Below, in pieces: positions 51,481-60,542 of a stretch of 64,000 nucleotides of DNA. Location of the stretch: positions 1 to 64,000 of the forward strand of contig NZ_JAIXUB010000023.1 in the NCBI RefSeq assembly GCF_027484205.1. The letters run 5' to 3'. Each line of letters opens with the position of its first letter. Positions within the stretch are counted from its first letter, which is position 1. Below the pieces are notes generated by a model. The model ran no database searches. It saw nothing but the letters and a program-made list of their open reading frames with translations, and was not told where the DNA came from. The stretch comes from Flavobacterium sp. Lineage in GTDB: Bacteria; Bacteroidota; Bacteroidia; Flavobacteriales; Flavobacteriaceae. The position numbers and the translations under genes were made by a program.

Positions 51481-53046
51481 TTAAGAACTACAAGAAAGCA
51501 TCGAACAACCTATTTTTTCCCTTGCCCAATCTGGTCGCTTTGTAAACCATTTTTCGAATTCAAGTTGCTCATCATAAGGTTTTTTCAAAACTTGATGTAA
51601 TTCTTCAACTAAAGAATAATCTTCATTATTTGCAGCATCTATTGCTAGTTGTGCCATGTAGTTTCTTAAAACATACTTTGGGTTAACTTTATCCATTTTT
51701 TCTTTACGAACGTCATCAGAATGGTCTTCTAAATTGATTCGCTCAATATATTTTGTAAACCATTTTTCCCAACTTTTAAGAATAGATTTAGTAATTTCTT
51801 TAGGATTGTAGAAAGCATTATTAATAATTGAAATTCCACAACCTGCAGAATCTTCTTTTTTAACAGTACTCAATTCTCTGAAGAATATGGTCATATCAGT
51901 TTCGGATAATTGTAATACATTTTCCAATTCAGAAATGAGTTTCTCATCATTTTTATGAAATTTTTCTAGACCAAGTTTAGACTTCATCATATCTACATAA
52001 TCAACGTCATAAAAAGTTTTGAAATCATTTAAAATTTTTTCCAATTCTGATGATTCTTCAATTAAAGGATACAAGGCATTGGCAAGTTGAAACAAATTCC
52101 ATTGTGCTACATCAGGTTGATTTCCAAAACGATAACGACGGTATTCTCTGTCTGTTGTATTTGGAGTCCAATTTGGATCGTAATCTTCTAACCAACCATA
52201 AGGACCAAAATCAATAGTCAATCCTAAAATAGACATGTTATCTGTATTCATGACACCATGAACAAAACCAACACGTTGCCAATGAATAATCATTTTACGT
52301 GTTCTTTCCGCAATTAATTTGAAAAAATGAACGTACTTTTCTTTTCCTTCTGATTGAATTTCAGAGTAAAAATATTTGATTGTAAAATCAGCTAGTGCTT
52401 TTAAATTTTCAATATCATTTTGTGCTGAAAAAAGTTCAAAATTTCCAAATCGAATGAAAGTAGGAGCAACTCTGCAAATAACTGCGCCTTTTTCATAATC
52501 GGCATTTCCATCATACATTACATCTCTAAGAACTTCGTCACCTGTTGAAATTAATGAAAGCGAACGAGTTGTTGGAACACCTAAATGATGCATAGCTTCA
52601 CTACAAAGATGTTCACGAATAGAAGAGCGCAATACCGCTAAACCATCAGCTCTTCGAGAATATGGTGTTGCTCCAGCTCCTTTTAACTGGAGCATAAAGG
52701 TTTGATTATTATTTTTAATTTCTGCTAAAACAATTGCTCTTCCATCGCCGAGTTGACCAGCCCAATTTCCAAATTGATGTCCAGCGTAATTCATTGCGTA
52801 AGGTCTAGAATTTGGTAAAACAGATTTACCAGAAAATAGTTCTAAAAAATCTTTTGAATTTGCTTCATCTGGTGTAATGTTCAATAAATCAGCAACTTCT
52901 TTAGAATAGTGAATTAATTTTGGATTTGAAGGTATTCTCGGATTTACATAAGAAAACGCCGCATTTAACACTTGACGAGTAGTATTTGTTTCGTTAGTGT
53001 CTGCTTTTAATTCAGAGGAAAATCTATTATTTAATTTAAATTGCAT
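51481..53046 (-). CDS. selO: SelO/YdiU-family protein AMPylase
   Basis: The 521-residue product is a pseudokinase-fold adenylyltransferase that AMPylates proteins under oxidative stress. It shows YAMNYAGHQFGNWAGQLGDGRAI, the nucleotide loop LKGAGATPYSRRADGLAVLRSSIREHLCSEAM, and FVHGVMNTDNMSILGLTIDFGPYGW with the catalytic Asn/Asp. The tail ends with two Cys (GCSMLSCSS), matching the redox-active Cys of this family. The start gives the normal length. TAGATTTG at 53066-53073 (minus strand) is a -7 box 20 bp upstream. Confidence 0.95.
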   Translation of the reverse strand: MQFKLNNRFSSELKADTNETNTTRQVLNAAFSYVNPRIPSNPKLIHYSKEVADLLNITPDEANSKDFLELFSGKSVLPNSRPYAMNYAGHQFGNWAGQLGDGRAIVLAEIKNNNQTFMLQLKGAGATPYSRRADGLAVLRSSIREHLCSEAMHHLGVPTTRSLSLISTGDEVLRDVMYDGNADYEKGAVICRVAPTFIRFGNFELFSAQNDIENLKALADFTIKYFYSEIQSEGKEKYVHFFKLIAERTRKMIIHWQRVGFVHGVMNTDNMSILGLTIDFGPYGWLEDYDPNWTPNTTDREYRRYRFGNQPDVAQWNLFQLANALYPLIEESSELEKILNDFKTFYDVDYVDMMKSKLGLEKFHKNDEKLISELENVLQLSETDMTIFFRELSTVKKEDSAGCGISIINNAFYNPKEITKSILKSWEKWFTKYIERINLEDHSDDVRKEKMDKVNPKYVLRNYMAQLAIDAANNEDYSLVEELHQVLKKPYDEQLEFEKWFTKRPDWAREKIGCSMLSCSS

Positions 53047-53065
53047 TATTGTAAATGTATTTATT

Positions 53066-53073
53066 CAAATCTA
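53066..53073 (-). promoter_or_regulatory. -7 promoter box of selO
   Basis: TAGATTTG on the minus strand, 20 bp before the selO start codon. A -33 TTG at the normal spacing was not found. Confidence 0.5.
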
Positions 53074-53182
53074 AGCAATAAAATTGGTAATTACAGTTAA
53101 AAAAATGATAGTTTTTTGTAAAATGAAATCTACAAAAAAGTCCCAATCAATTGAATGGAACTTTTATAAAGTAAGAAATAAT

Positions 53183-53218
53183 AAAAGAGTTAGGTTTTTA
53201 TTGTTACCTAACTCTTTT
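53183..53218 (-). terminator. Terminator of the surface-protein operon
   Basis: AAAAGAGTTAGGT (53183-53195) and ACCTAACTCTTTT (53206-53218) form a perfect 13-bp stem, 20 bp past the stop of the 53238 gene. Confidence 0.85.
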
Positions 53219-53237
53219 CAACCTAACCAAACAAAAT

Positions 53238-54614
53238 TTATCTTTTGTTACATGGACAACTGGAATCAAAAATTTCCACATCGCCATGTCCACCTTTTAT
53301 TGTCCCACTATTGTTATAAACATGGTCGTAATCTATAAACAAATCTGTTAAAGTATTTGCAGAAGTTATTGGGCTATTACCAGAAGAGCTCATTCCTTGA
53401 ACACCATATAAGAGTACACCTGTATTATTTGCATAGTTCATAGCGTTTGCTGTTGCCCAAACAACATCATCTTTAACAAACGAACCTAAATTTTCTCTAT
53501 CACCATAGTCAACTCCGCCAGCAGAGTTATCTCCAGTAAGATAATCACCGGTATAAAACATGCTGCCAACAATCCACGAACTTCCTGAATTTATATATTC
53601 TAAAACCTTAGAATCGTGTGGAGCACCACGTTCGGCAAGTAACATTCTACCTGAGCAAGAAAATGCTATATCAGTTATTTTGGCTTGTGTACCAGGAACA
53701 TTTGCTATTTCAAGTTTTGGTTGTGAAGAAGAATCAACAAAAAGTTTGGTTGAACCAATTTCGTTTGCTAAAAATTCACCACTAGAATCTAACTCAATAG
53801 AATAAATGCTTTTTGTACCAGTAATTCCGTTGAATGAATTTGAGAATGTTGGAATTGATTCGGTTAAAGTTCTGGCAAAAAACACATAGGTTTTATTGTT
53901 TTTTTCTAAAATACCAATTCCCCATAATTGTTCACCAGCAGCAACCATTCCTGCACTTGGAGTAAGTTCTTGAACAAATGGATCATAAATACTCTTTACA
54001 ATACCTGTTGTTCCATCAATTCTGTATATTCTTCCATCTTCGAGATTTGTAGCAAATAGTTGATTGTTTTTTTTATCAAATGCAATGTTGCCTAATCCAG
54101 TATCGGCGTTTGGAATCTTTGCTCTGCCAACAGTGTTTGTATTTAAAAAATTTTCTGTAGTTACAAAGTCAATAGTTGATAAACTAACAACATCGGTTTT
54201 ATAAATTCCTGCTGAACCTGCTGTACCAAAGCTAGAACTTGTAAAAGGAACTACAGGATAATCAATATTATACAGCTTTGATGCTGAAAGATAAATTCCG
54301 TTGTTGTCATCGATTGCAATTCCGAAAACTTGTCCGATGTCCGATTTATTCCATCTAGTTGGAATTACTTCTACAACTTTATTTGTACCTAAAGATAAAT
54401 CATTCCAATCGGAACCAATTGGTGCATTACTAGTAAATGTAGTTTTATAAATTGCTGCTGTATTACTAATATTATCCATATTCATTGTATTTACCATAAA
54501 ACCTTCGGGTTCATTGGGTGTACATTCAGTTACATAACTGCATGATTCTTTGCTGCATGATGTTGATAATAGCAACATGGCAATGCCGCTAATTTTTATA
54601 ATTGATTTTTTCAT
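53238..54614 (-). CDS. Lipoprotein with beta-propeller-like repeats
   Basis: The 458-residue product has a lipobox (MLLLSTSCS, lipid Cys at 20) and a Cys-rich start (KESCSYVTECTPNEP). The body shows repeats that suggest an NHL- or YVTN-like beta propeller: FGIAIDDNNGIYLSASKLYN, then LGNIAFDKKNNQLFATNLEDGRIYRID, and ITDIAFSCSGRMLLAERGAPHDSKVLEY. The end has two Cys (DSSCPCNKR). The function is unknown; the partner is the OmpA-like protein 19 bases upstream. Confidence 0.78.
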   Translation of the reverse strand: MKKSIIKISGIAMLLLSTSCSKESCSYVTECTPNEPEGFMVNTMNMDNISNTAAIYKTTFTSNAPIGSDWNDLSLGTNKVVEVIPTRWNKSDIGQVFGIAIDDNNGIYLSASKLYNIDYPVVPFTSSSFGTAGSAGIYKTDVVSLSTIDFVTTENFLNTNTVGRAKIPNADTGLGNIAFDKKNNQLFATNLEDGRIYRIDGTTGIVKSIYDPFVQELTPSAGMVAAGEQLWGIGILEKNNKTYVFFARTLTESIPTFSNSFNGITGTKSIYSIELDSSGEFLANEIGSTKLFVDSSSQPKLEIANVPGTQAKITDIAFSCSGRMLLAERGAPHDSKVLEYINSGSSWIVGSMFYTGDYLTGDNSAGGVDYGDRENLGSFVKDDVVWATANAMNYANNTGVLLYGVQGMSSSGNSPITSANTLTDLFIDYDHVYNNSGTIKGGHGDVEIFDSSCPCNKR

Positions 54615-54633
54615 TTTTATCTGTTTTTAGAAA

Positions 54634-56454
54634 TTAGTTAGGACAAATTACTTTCATCTCAGTTCTTCTATTAATAGAATGTTCTGCTTCGCTACAGTTT
54701 ACGCCATCAGCACATCTGTTTAATAATCGGGTTTCACCATATCCAACACCAGATATTCTACTTCTGTCTATTCCTTGAGAAACAACATAATCAACTGAAG
54801 CATTTGCACGATTTTGCGATAGTGTAGCATTGTATTTATGAGTGTCGCGACAATCAGTGTGTGAACCAACTTCAACTTTTACAGTTGGATTATCTAGCAT
54901 AAAACGAACTAATCTATTTAGCTCAGGTTTTGCAACTTCCTTAATAACATATTTATCTAAATCAAATAAAATATTTTTCAGGTTTAATCCTTTTCCACAA
55001 TCTACTTTCTCGGCACACATTTCAAGTTTTACGAATAGATTTTTATCTCTGTTATAATCACCACCAGTAACTCTTTCGATTTGAGAAAAATAGTTTTCTT
55101 TTCTACCATACAATTCATAAGTTCCTGTTTCAGGTAATTGAAGTAAGAAGTTTCCTTGTGAATCAGTCATTGTTGATTTTTTTACAGCTAAATCTTTATT
55201 TTCTAAAGTCACATTGATTCCTGCAATTGGAGTTGTAGAGTTACATTCAAAAGCGCGACCTTTGATAATGAAGTTTCTATCACCATATAAAATCTCTTTT
55301 GAAATGACACCACCATTTGCTTGACAATTAGATAATTCCTGAATAGTTAATGTTCCATCAATAAGATTTACACTATTTAAAACACCTTTAATTGTGTAGT
55401 TATCTGCTTTTACATTGTCAAAAACAACTACACCAAAGCCATTTGTTTTTCCTGTATTAGTTGTTTGCCCAGAGCTATTTACTAAAACAATATCAGTATC
55501 AGGTAAGATTTCTTTAGTATATTTATCTCTAGCAGTTATACTTACTTTACAACCACAAGTTTGGCAAGCACACATTGGTGGCATATGAGTTTTTCCACAA
55601 ACGGTACATTGAATACATTCTGAACATATTTTTTTCTCTTTAACACCAGGACTTAATTTAATAGTAATTCCGGCATAAACTCCAATTGAAGAAATATCAC
55701 AATTGCATGACTCACGATTCGCTGGAGTTAGCGTTGTAATATTATTTTTAGGAGTTTCATTAAGAGTTGAAGTAGTTGTAAAAGGTGCATAAGCAGAAGA
55801 ATATCCTGTTGAAGTATCAACAAGTTCGTCAACACCAAAATGTCTTAAATAATAAGCTCCAGCATGGATTCCAAAAGTAGTATTAAAGAAATAGTTGAAT
55901 TGTAACGACGCTTTTCCTGAAAGTACATTTTTTGCGTCATAACCAGCGTGATAATTCAGAAGAATAGGCAATAGAGTAGAAGTTGTTCCATCAAGTTGAA
56001 GTTTTCCTCCTTTAATATTTCCTAAACCTGCTCTAAATTTTAATTCAGTAGAAAATCTATTGCTTCTTTGGTATTTAAAACTTGGTCCAATACCATAGAA
56101 AGTTCTAGTAATATTATCTTTCGAAAAGTTTAAACCCGAAATTGGTGCGCCACCAAAAAACAAATTTGTAGTTGGATACGTATTTTTAGGACTATTTTTT
56201 ATGTAATCAAAATCTGCTCCTAATCCAAACCAATTCCAATAATAATCAGCCGAAGCACCAAGTTCTAATCCACCTTTATAATCAATATAAGGTGTGTTGT
56301 TGTCATACATCGGAATCAAATCATAGCCACCACGAAGTGAAAATTGAAATCCTGAATTGTTTACTGTAGAAGCTACAGGTGTTGTAACTTGCGCATTTGT
56401 TTTATATATTATACTTGCGAAAAGTATAAATAAAAGAATTTTAAATTGTTTCAT
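54634..56454 (-). CDS. OmpA-family outer-membrane protein with a Cys cluster
   Basis: The 606-residue product has a signal peptide (IIYKTNAQ), a beta-barrel-like part (residues 35-265, SLRGGYDLIPMYDNN to VYAGITIKLS), a Cys cluster with eight Cys at 277, 280, 283, 286, 295, 297, 300 and 302, a carboxypeptidase-regulatory-like part with two units (300-480), and an OmpA C-terminal peptidoglycan-binding domain (from about 490; NILFDLDKYVIKEVAKPELNRL, then VGSHTDCRD and LSQNRANASVDYVV). It probably links the outer membrane to the wall. The Cys cluster is unlike other OmpA proteins that I know. Confidence 0.9.
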   Translation of the reverse strand: MKQFKILLFILFASIIYKTNAQVTTPVASTVNNSGFQFSLRGGYDLIPMYDNNTPYIDYKGGLELGASADYYWNWFGLGADFDYIKNSPKNTYPTTNLFFGGAPISGLNFSKDNITRTFYGIGPSFKYQRSNRFSTELKFRAGLGNIKGGKLQLDGTTSTLLPILLNYHAGYDAKNVLSGKASLQFNYFFNTTFGIHAGAYYLRHFGVDELVDTSTGYSSAYAPFTTTSTLNETPKNNITTLTPANRESCNCDISSIGVYAGITIKLSPGVKEKKICSECIQCTVCGKTHMPPMCACQTCGCKVSITARDKYTKEILPDTDIVLVNSSGQTTNTGKTNGFGVVVFDNVKADNYTIKGVLNSVNLIDGTLTIQELSNCQANGGVISKEILYGDRNFIIKGRAFECNSTTPIAGINVTLENKDLAVKKSTMTDSQGNFLLQLPETGTYELYGRKENYFSQIERVTGGDYNRDKNLFVKLEMCAEKVDCGKGLNLKNILFDLDKYVIKEVAKPELNRLVRFMLDNPTVKVEVGSHTDCRDTHKYNATLSQNRANASVDYVVSQGIDRSRISGVGYGETRLLNRCADGVNCSEAEHSINRRTEMKVICPN

Positions 56455-56476
56455 AATAATAAATATTAATAAAGGT

Positions 56477-57409
56477 TTATGGTAAAGCGTTAAGTGCGGC
56501 CGTTAAGCTTTCTTGAGTTCCAACAATAGTTTCTGCTAAAGTGAACGTTACTTGATGATTTTCTGTGAGTGGAGTAGATGGTTTTATCGCATATCTAAAT
56601 TTTCCATCTTTTTCTGTTACAAAAATTAAATAGCATTCCATTCCTACAGGAAATTCACCATAAGATTTGCCTAATGAGTTTGGAAAATCTTTTGAAGCGA
56701 GAAACACAAAACTATTTGGACCTGAATATCCCGCTGGAACTAATGAAGTGATTGTAGTTTTTGGTCCTGAATAATCATAAAATCTATCACAATTGAACCA
56801 ACCAAAATCTTGGAAGAAAGCAAAATAACTTGGATCTCCATTTGTTGGATTTGTTTGAATAGAAAAATCTACACCTGTTACTTGTTCCCATGCGATGTCG
56901 CCATCTTCATTTGGAGTTCCAGCAAATGGTAGCATTGCAGGATCAGTTCCACCTGATAAAGCTGTTGGAACTTCAAGTTGCATGAAGCAATCAGAGGTTA
57001 GAACAACTCCATTTTGTGTTGCCTCAATAAAGAATTCACCTCCAGAAACTAATAATCTATCTTCTCCAGCAGCAGTTTTCCCCATCGTAGCTTTATTTGA
57101 TGTAAGCATATCACCACGATCAAATATTTCGATGAATTCTAATTTTACTTCTCCTGTAACAGGAACACCAGCTTTGCGCAAACATCCACCATTAATGGTA
57201 AGTTTAACACCTTTTGCAGAAGTAAACGTATAAGTAGAACTTGCATCAAAGATTGCTGCTTGTTTCATACTTATTAATTTAGCTTCAAATAAATTTTTGA
57301 AAGTTTCTGATGATGGAACTTGTTTTCCAGGACTTCCATCGTCATTGTTGCAACTTATAAATGACAGTGTCACTAAAAGTAGTAATCCGATTTTTTTTAA
57401 TTGTTTCAT
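56477..57409 (-). CDS. Lipoprotein of unknown function
   Basis: The 310-residue product has a lipobox (LLVTLSFISCN, lipid Cys at 20). The mature part is beta-rich: YTFTSAKGVKLTINGGCLRKAGVPVTGEVKLEFIEIFDRGDML, then GGEFFIEATQNGVVLTSDCFMQLEVP. This part resembles a beta sandwich that is known in surface lipoproteins next to OmpA-like genes. It is the first gene of the minus-strand set (56477, 54634, 53238), and the gaps of 22 and 19 bp favour one operon. Confidence 0.76.
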   Translation of the reverse strand: MKQLKKIGLLLLVTLSFISCNNDDGSPGKQVPSSETFKNLFEAKLISMKQAAIFDASSTYTFTSAKGVKLTINGGCLRKAGVPVTGEVKLEFIEIFDRGDMLTSNKATMGKTAAGEDRLLVSGGEFFIEATQNGVVLTSDCFMQLEVPTALSGGTDPAMLPFAGTPNEDGDIAWEQVTGVDFSIQTNPTNGDPSYFAFFQDFGWFNCDRFYDYSGPKTTITSLVPAGYSGPNSFVFLASKDFPNSLGKSYGEFPVGMECYLIFVTEKDGKFRYAIKPSTPLTENHQVTFTLAETIVGTQESLTAALNALP

Positions 57410-57705
57410 AATTTTTGTTTTTAAGTTGTTTCTAATTTTAAATTCTGATGTATATCAATTGGTTTTATAATTTGTTACCCAAATTTTGATTTTATTTTGA
57501 ATAATAATTTGCACTACAAAATTGCCAACATCCTCACTTTCAATTGATGAGTTATTAACTAGAAATGACTTGAGGTTACAACGGAATTTTTTACCGTCTT
57601 TTAACGGATATAGAAATAGGTAAACAGCGGTAGATTTTTTATTCGTGTTGTTTTTACTTTGTATCGATAAAATTCTTACATTTATTAACTAAAAATCAAC
57701 CCATT
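57410..57705. other. Divergent intergenic region
   Basis: This 296-bp stretch separates the surface-protein operon from the two-component operon and must hold both promoters. No full TTG/TAnnTTTG pair was found on either strand; the best is TTTTTACTTTG (about 57651-57661, plus strand), one base short of the -7 consensus. No hairpin or repeat stands out. Confidence 0.5.
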
Positions 57706-58431
57706 ATGAAATCACAAACTTTAAAATGTTTAGTACTTATTTTGTTAACTGCTTTAATCACTGCTTTTCTAACCTGTTGGTATTGTAAAGGCAAAGATAT
57801 TGTAGATGTTCCAGGCGGAACTCGAAGCAATGATATTTGCATGGATTATACTACAGTTCCACCACCAACATTAACTTCAGATTTAGTAAGTAGTATGGTA
57901 GGAACTTATAGTGGTGCACAACTAAATAATATTCAAACTGCAACTACTAATCCTGTTCCAAATGATGCTCGTGCTATTTGGTTTGAACTAGAAACATTAA
58001 AAAAGTTTCTTTATCATATCGAACATAGTGCTAATGAAAATCTTTCAGCATTGAATGGCAGAAAACTAGGCGTTAGAATTTACTATGCTGCATATCCTAA
58101 AAATGATAAAATGAAGGATTTTTCACAATATCAAACCGATACGACATTCAGTTTTAATCCTGCTTATGAAGGAAAACATACTCTAGTTATGGTACCAACA
58201 ATTTCAGAGCGTGATGGCAATGTATATGATTTCAATCCATTAGATGTAAACTCATATAATGGTTTTGTAAACATGACTCCTAAAGGTAGATATAGTAACA
58301 GTAATAGTTATCAAATGCTAACTCTTGGCGCTGGAGCTGTTGAAGTAACTTCAAGTGGTTCAACAACTGTGAATGTTAGAAATCATGGAGTGTTGACTCC
58401 ACCAGATTTAGTTGTTGGTGCAGGATTTTAA
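57706..58431 (+). CDS. Exported protein of unknown function
   Basis: The 241-residue product has a membrane segment or signal (CLVLILLTALITAFLTCWYCKG); the Cys in LTCWYC could be lipidated, but the box is not typical. The mature part begins with a Gly-rich spacer (VDVPGGTRSNDICMDYT) and includes ARAIWFELETLKKFLYHIEHSANENLSALNGRKLGVRIYYAAYP, which suggests an alpha/beta domain. It is the first gene of the operon with the membrane protein, histidine kinase and response regulator, so it may be part of the sensed signal or the sensor side. Confidence 0.7.
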   Translation: MKSQTLKCLVLILLTALITAFLTCWYCKGKDIVDVPGGTRSNDICMDYTTVPPPTLTSDLVSSMVGTYSGAQLNNIQTATTNPVPNDARAIWFELETLKKFLYHIEHSANENLSALNGRKLGVRIYYAAYPKNDKMKDFSQYQTDTTFSFNPAYEGKHTLVMVPTISERDGNVYDFNPLDVNSYNGFVNMTPKGRYSNSNSYQMLTLGAGAVEVTSSGSTTVNVRNHGVLTPPDLVVGAGF

Positions 58432-58442
58432 TTAGTATAGTT

Positions 58443-59093
58443 ATGTATAGTAGACCACCATTTTTATTAGATTTATTACATATTTGCGAGTTTATTGCAT
58501 TGTTTTTTGGTGTTTTAAAATTTAATTCAGTAAAACAATCTTATTGGAAATGGTTTGTCTATTATATATCATATATATTTATTTATGAAATTGTAACAGC
58601 TTTTTTATCTGAAGTATATAAAATTAATGTTGAAAAAGTTTCTTCTTTGATTCAAATCCCATTAGAATTCATTTTTTTATATTGGTTGTTTGCATTTAAA
58701 TCTCTTAAAATCAAAAAATTATTTTATATTTTCACATTAACCTATTTATTTTCAATGGTTTTAGAGTTTAATTTAACAAACTTAAAAAGTTTTACATTTT
58801 ATTCTTTAAGTAAGACTTTTGGAACATTATTGCTTCTTATTTTAGTTGTATTAGAATTCATGAAACAAATTAAAAGTGATTCAATTTTAAAATTTAAAGA
58901 AGATAAAATGTTTTACATAAATATAGGTGTAATTTTATTTTATGTTGGAAATATGCCTTTTTTTGGATTATATAGAAACATTATTGAATTTCCTGAAATT
59001 TGGAATAGTTACTATAAATATTTTATGTTGTCCAATTGTGTAATGTATTTATTATTTGCAGCATCATTTATATGGGGAAAAGTCAAATCATAA
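58443..59093 (+). CDS. Six-segment integral membrane protein of unknown function
   Basis: The 216-residue product is mostly membrane: about six hydrophobic segments (for example LHICEFIALFFGVLKF, WFVYYISYIFIYEIVTAFL, ILFYVGNMPFFGLYRNIIEF). No enzyme motif was seen. Its 3' end overlaps the start of the histidine kinase by 22 bases, which suggests coupled translation. Because the kinase has almost no sensor part, this protein may be its sensor or a transport partner; this is inference from layout. Confidence 0.75.
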   Translation: MYSRPPFLLDLLHICEFIALFFGVLKFNSVKQSYWKWFVYYISYIFIYEIVTAFLSEVYKINVEKVSSLIQIPLEFIFLYWLFAFKSLKIKKLFYIFTLTYLFSMVLEFNLTNLKSFTFYSLSKTFGTLLLLILVVLEFMKQIKSDSILKFKEDKMFYINIGVILFYVGNMPFFGLYRNIIEFPEIWNSYYKYFMLSNCVMYLLFAASFIWGKVKS

Positions 59094-59845
59094 TAACAAT
59101 AGTACTATTCATTATTTTTTTTATTGCATTTTTCATCGCAATTATTGCCTTTGTGCTTCAATACCGTCTTAAAAAGAAAGAACACACTATGCTTTTAAAT
59201 AACCAACACGAAGAACATCAAAAAGAACTTTTATCTACACAGATAGAAATTCAAAATCAAACGATGCAGCACATTGGTAGAGAAATTCATGATAATATTG
59301 GACAAAAATTAACTCTTGCAAGTTTATATACACAACAATTGGCTTATGAAAATAAAGCTCCTCAAATAACGGAAAGTATCGAAAACATTAGTGCAATTAT
59401 CAATCAATCGCTTTCAGAGTTGCGAGCTTTGTCTAAATCGCTTACTGATGATTCTATTGATTCTTTATCGTTAGTTGAATTGATTCAAAGCGAATGTGAA
59501 AAAGTAAATGAATTAAAAAAATGCAAGGTCACTTTCAAAAACAATGAAGATGCAGCCAATTATAATTATCAAATAAAAAGTGTCTTACTGCGAATTTGTC
59601 AAGAATTTATGCAAAATAGTATCAAACATTCTAAATGTAAAAACATTAATATTATTTTGATGAGGAACAATGACCATTTAAGTTTTATTCTTGCTGATGA
59701 TGGAAAAGGATTTGATGTTGATAAAAAAAGCAATGGAATAGGATTGTTAAACATGAAAAAAAGAACAGAAATTATTGGAGGAAAAGCTTCCATTCAAAGT
59801 TCGACTTCTAGCGGAACTCAATTAACCATTTCAATACCTTTATAA
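59072..59845 (+). CDS. Sensor histidine kinase, NarL/DesK type
   Basis: The 257-residue product has one membrane segment (residues 5-29), a coiled linker, then a HisKA_3 dimerisation domain with the phosphoacceptor His73 in GREIHDNIGQKL, and an HATPase_c domain (LLRICQEFMQNSIKHSKCKNINI, then LADDGKGFD, NGIGLLNMKKR and GTQLTISIPL). There is no extracytoplasmic sensor domain. The ATG at 59072 was chosen; an in-frame start 12 codons upstream is also possible. The response regulator gene begins at the stop codon, giving a standard kinase-regulator pair. Confidence 0.93.
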   Translation: MGKSQIIITIVLFIIFFIAFFIAIIAFVLQYRLKKKEHTMLLNNQHEEHQKELLSTQIEIQNQTMQHIGREIHDNIGQKLTLASLYTQQLAYENKAPQITESIENISAIINQSLSELRALSKSLTDDSIDSLSLVELIQSECEKVNELKKCKVTFKNNEDAANYNYQIKSVLLRICQEFMQNSIKHSKCKNINIILMRNNDHLSFILADDGKGFDVDKKSNGIGLLNMKKRTEIIGGKASIQSSTSSGTQLTISIPL

Positions 59846-60490
59846 ATGAAAAAGTCAATAGTTATTGTTGATGATCATATTTTGATTGCCAAAGCTTTAA
59901 AAGGAATTATTGCCAATTTCAATAATTTTGAAGTGATTTATGAATGTGAAAATGGTGCTGATTTGATGACCAAATTCAAATTAAACAGCAAAATACCAGA
60001 TATTATTTTACTTGATATTAGCATGCCAATTATGGATGGATTTGAAACTGCAAAATGGCTAAAGGAAAACTATCCTTCTATAAAAGTCATGGCGTTAAGC
60101 ATGCAAGATGATGATCATTCTGTAATTCAGATGGTGAAAAATGGAGCCAAAGGATATTTGCTAAAAAATACACATCCAATGGATTTAGAAAAAGCTTTGA
60201 ATGCATTAATCACAAACGGACATTATTATCCAGAGTGGGCAGCATCAAAAGTATTTGCAACAATAGGAGAAGAAAACGACATGAAAACAGCAAAAATAAA
60301 TTTAACAGAACGTGAAAAAGAATTTCTAAAGTTTTCTGTAACCGAAATGACTTACAAAGAAATAGCCGATAAAATGTGCTGTAGTCCAAGAACAGTTGAA
60401 AGTTATCGTGATAATTTATTTGAAAAATTAGAACTCAAAACACGAGTTGGTTTAGCTGTTTATGCTTTAAAAAATGGTTTAGATAATTAG
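59846..60490 (+). CDS. NarL/LuxR-family response regulator
   Basis: The 214-residue product has a receiver domain (residues 3-120; acidic pair Asp9-Asp10, phosphoacceptor Asp57 in ILLDISMPIMDGF, Lys near position 108 in GYLLKN) and a LuxR-type helix-turn-helix (LTEREKEFLKFSVTEMTYKEIADKMCCSPRTVESYRDNLFEKL). It is the partner of the kinase just before it. Its likely targets include its own operon and perhaps the divergent OmpA/lipoprotein set, but no sites were identified. Confidence 0.94.
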   Translation: MKKSIVIVDDHILIAKALKGIIANFNNFEVIYECENGADLMTKFKLNSKIPDIILLDISMPIMDGFETAKWLKENYPSIKVMALSMQDDDHSVIQMVKNGAKGYLLKNTHPMDLEKALNALITNGHYYPEWAASKVFATIGEENDMKTAKINLTEREKEFLKFSVTEMTYKEIADKMCCSPRTVESYRDNLFEKLELKTRVGLAVYALKNGLDN

Positions 60491-60512
60491 ATTTTGAAAA
60501 TCAATTTTTCCT

Positions 60513-60520
60513 TATCTTTG
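60513..60520 (+). promoter_or_regulatory. -7 promoter box of the class V aminotransferase gene
   Basis: TATCTTTG, 23 bp before the ATG. A TTG at 60494-60496 is 16 bp upstream, slightly short for the phylum. Confidence 0.6.
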
Positions 60521-60542
60521 AAGTCAAAATCAAAGTGAGGAA

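Noticed and set aside
53084..53338. 84-codon plus-strand frame after selO
   Set aside because: It runs through the terminator hairpin and into the antisense strand of the lipoprotein gene; nothing supports translation.
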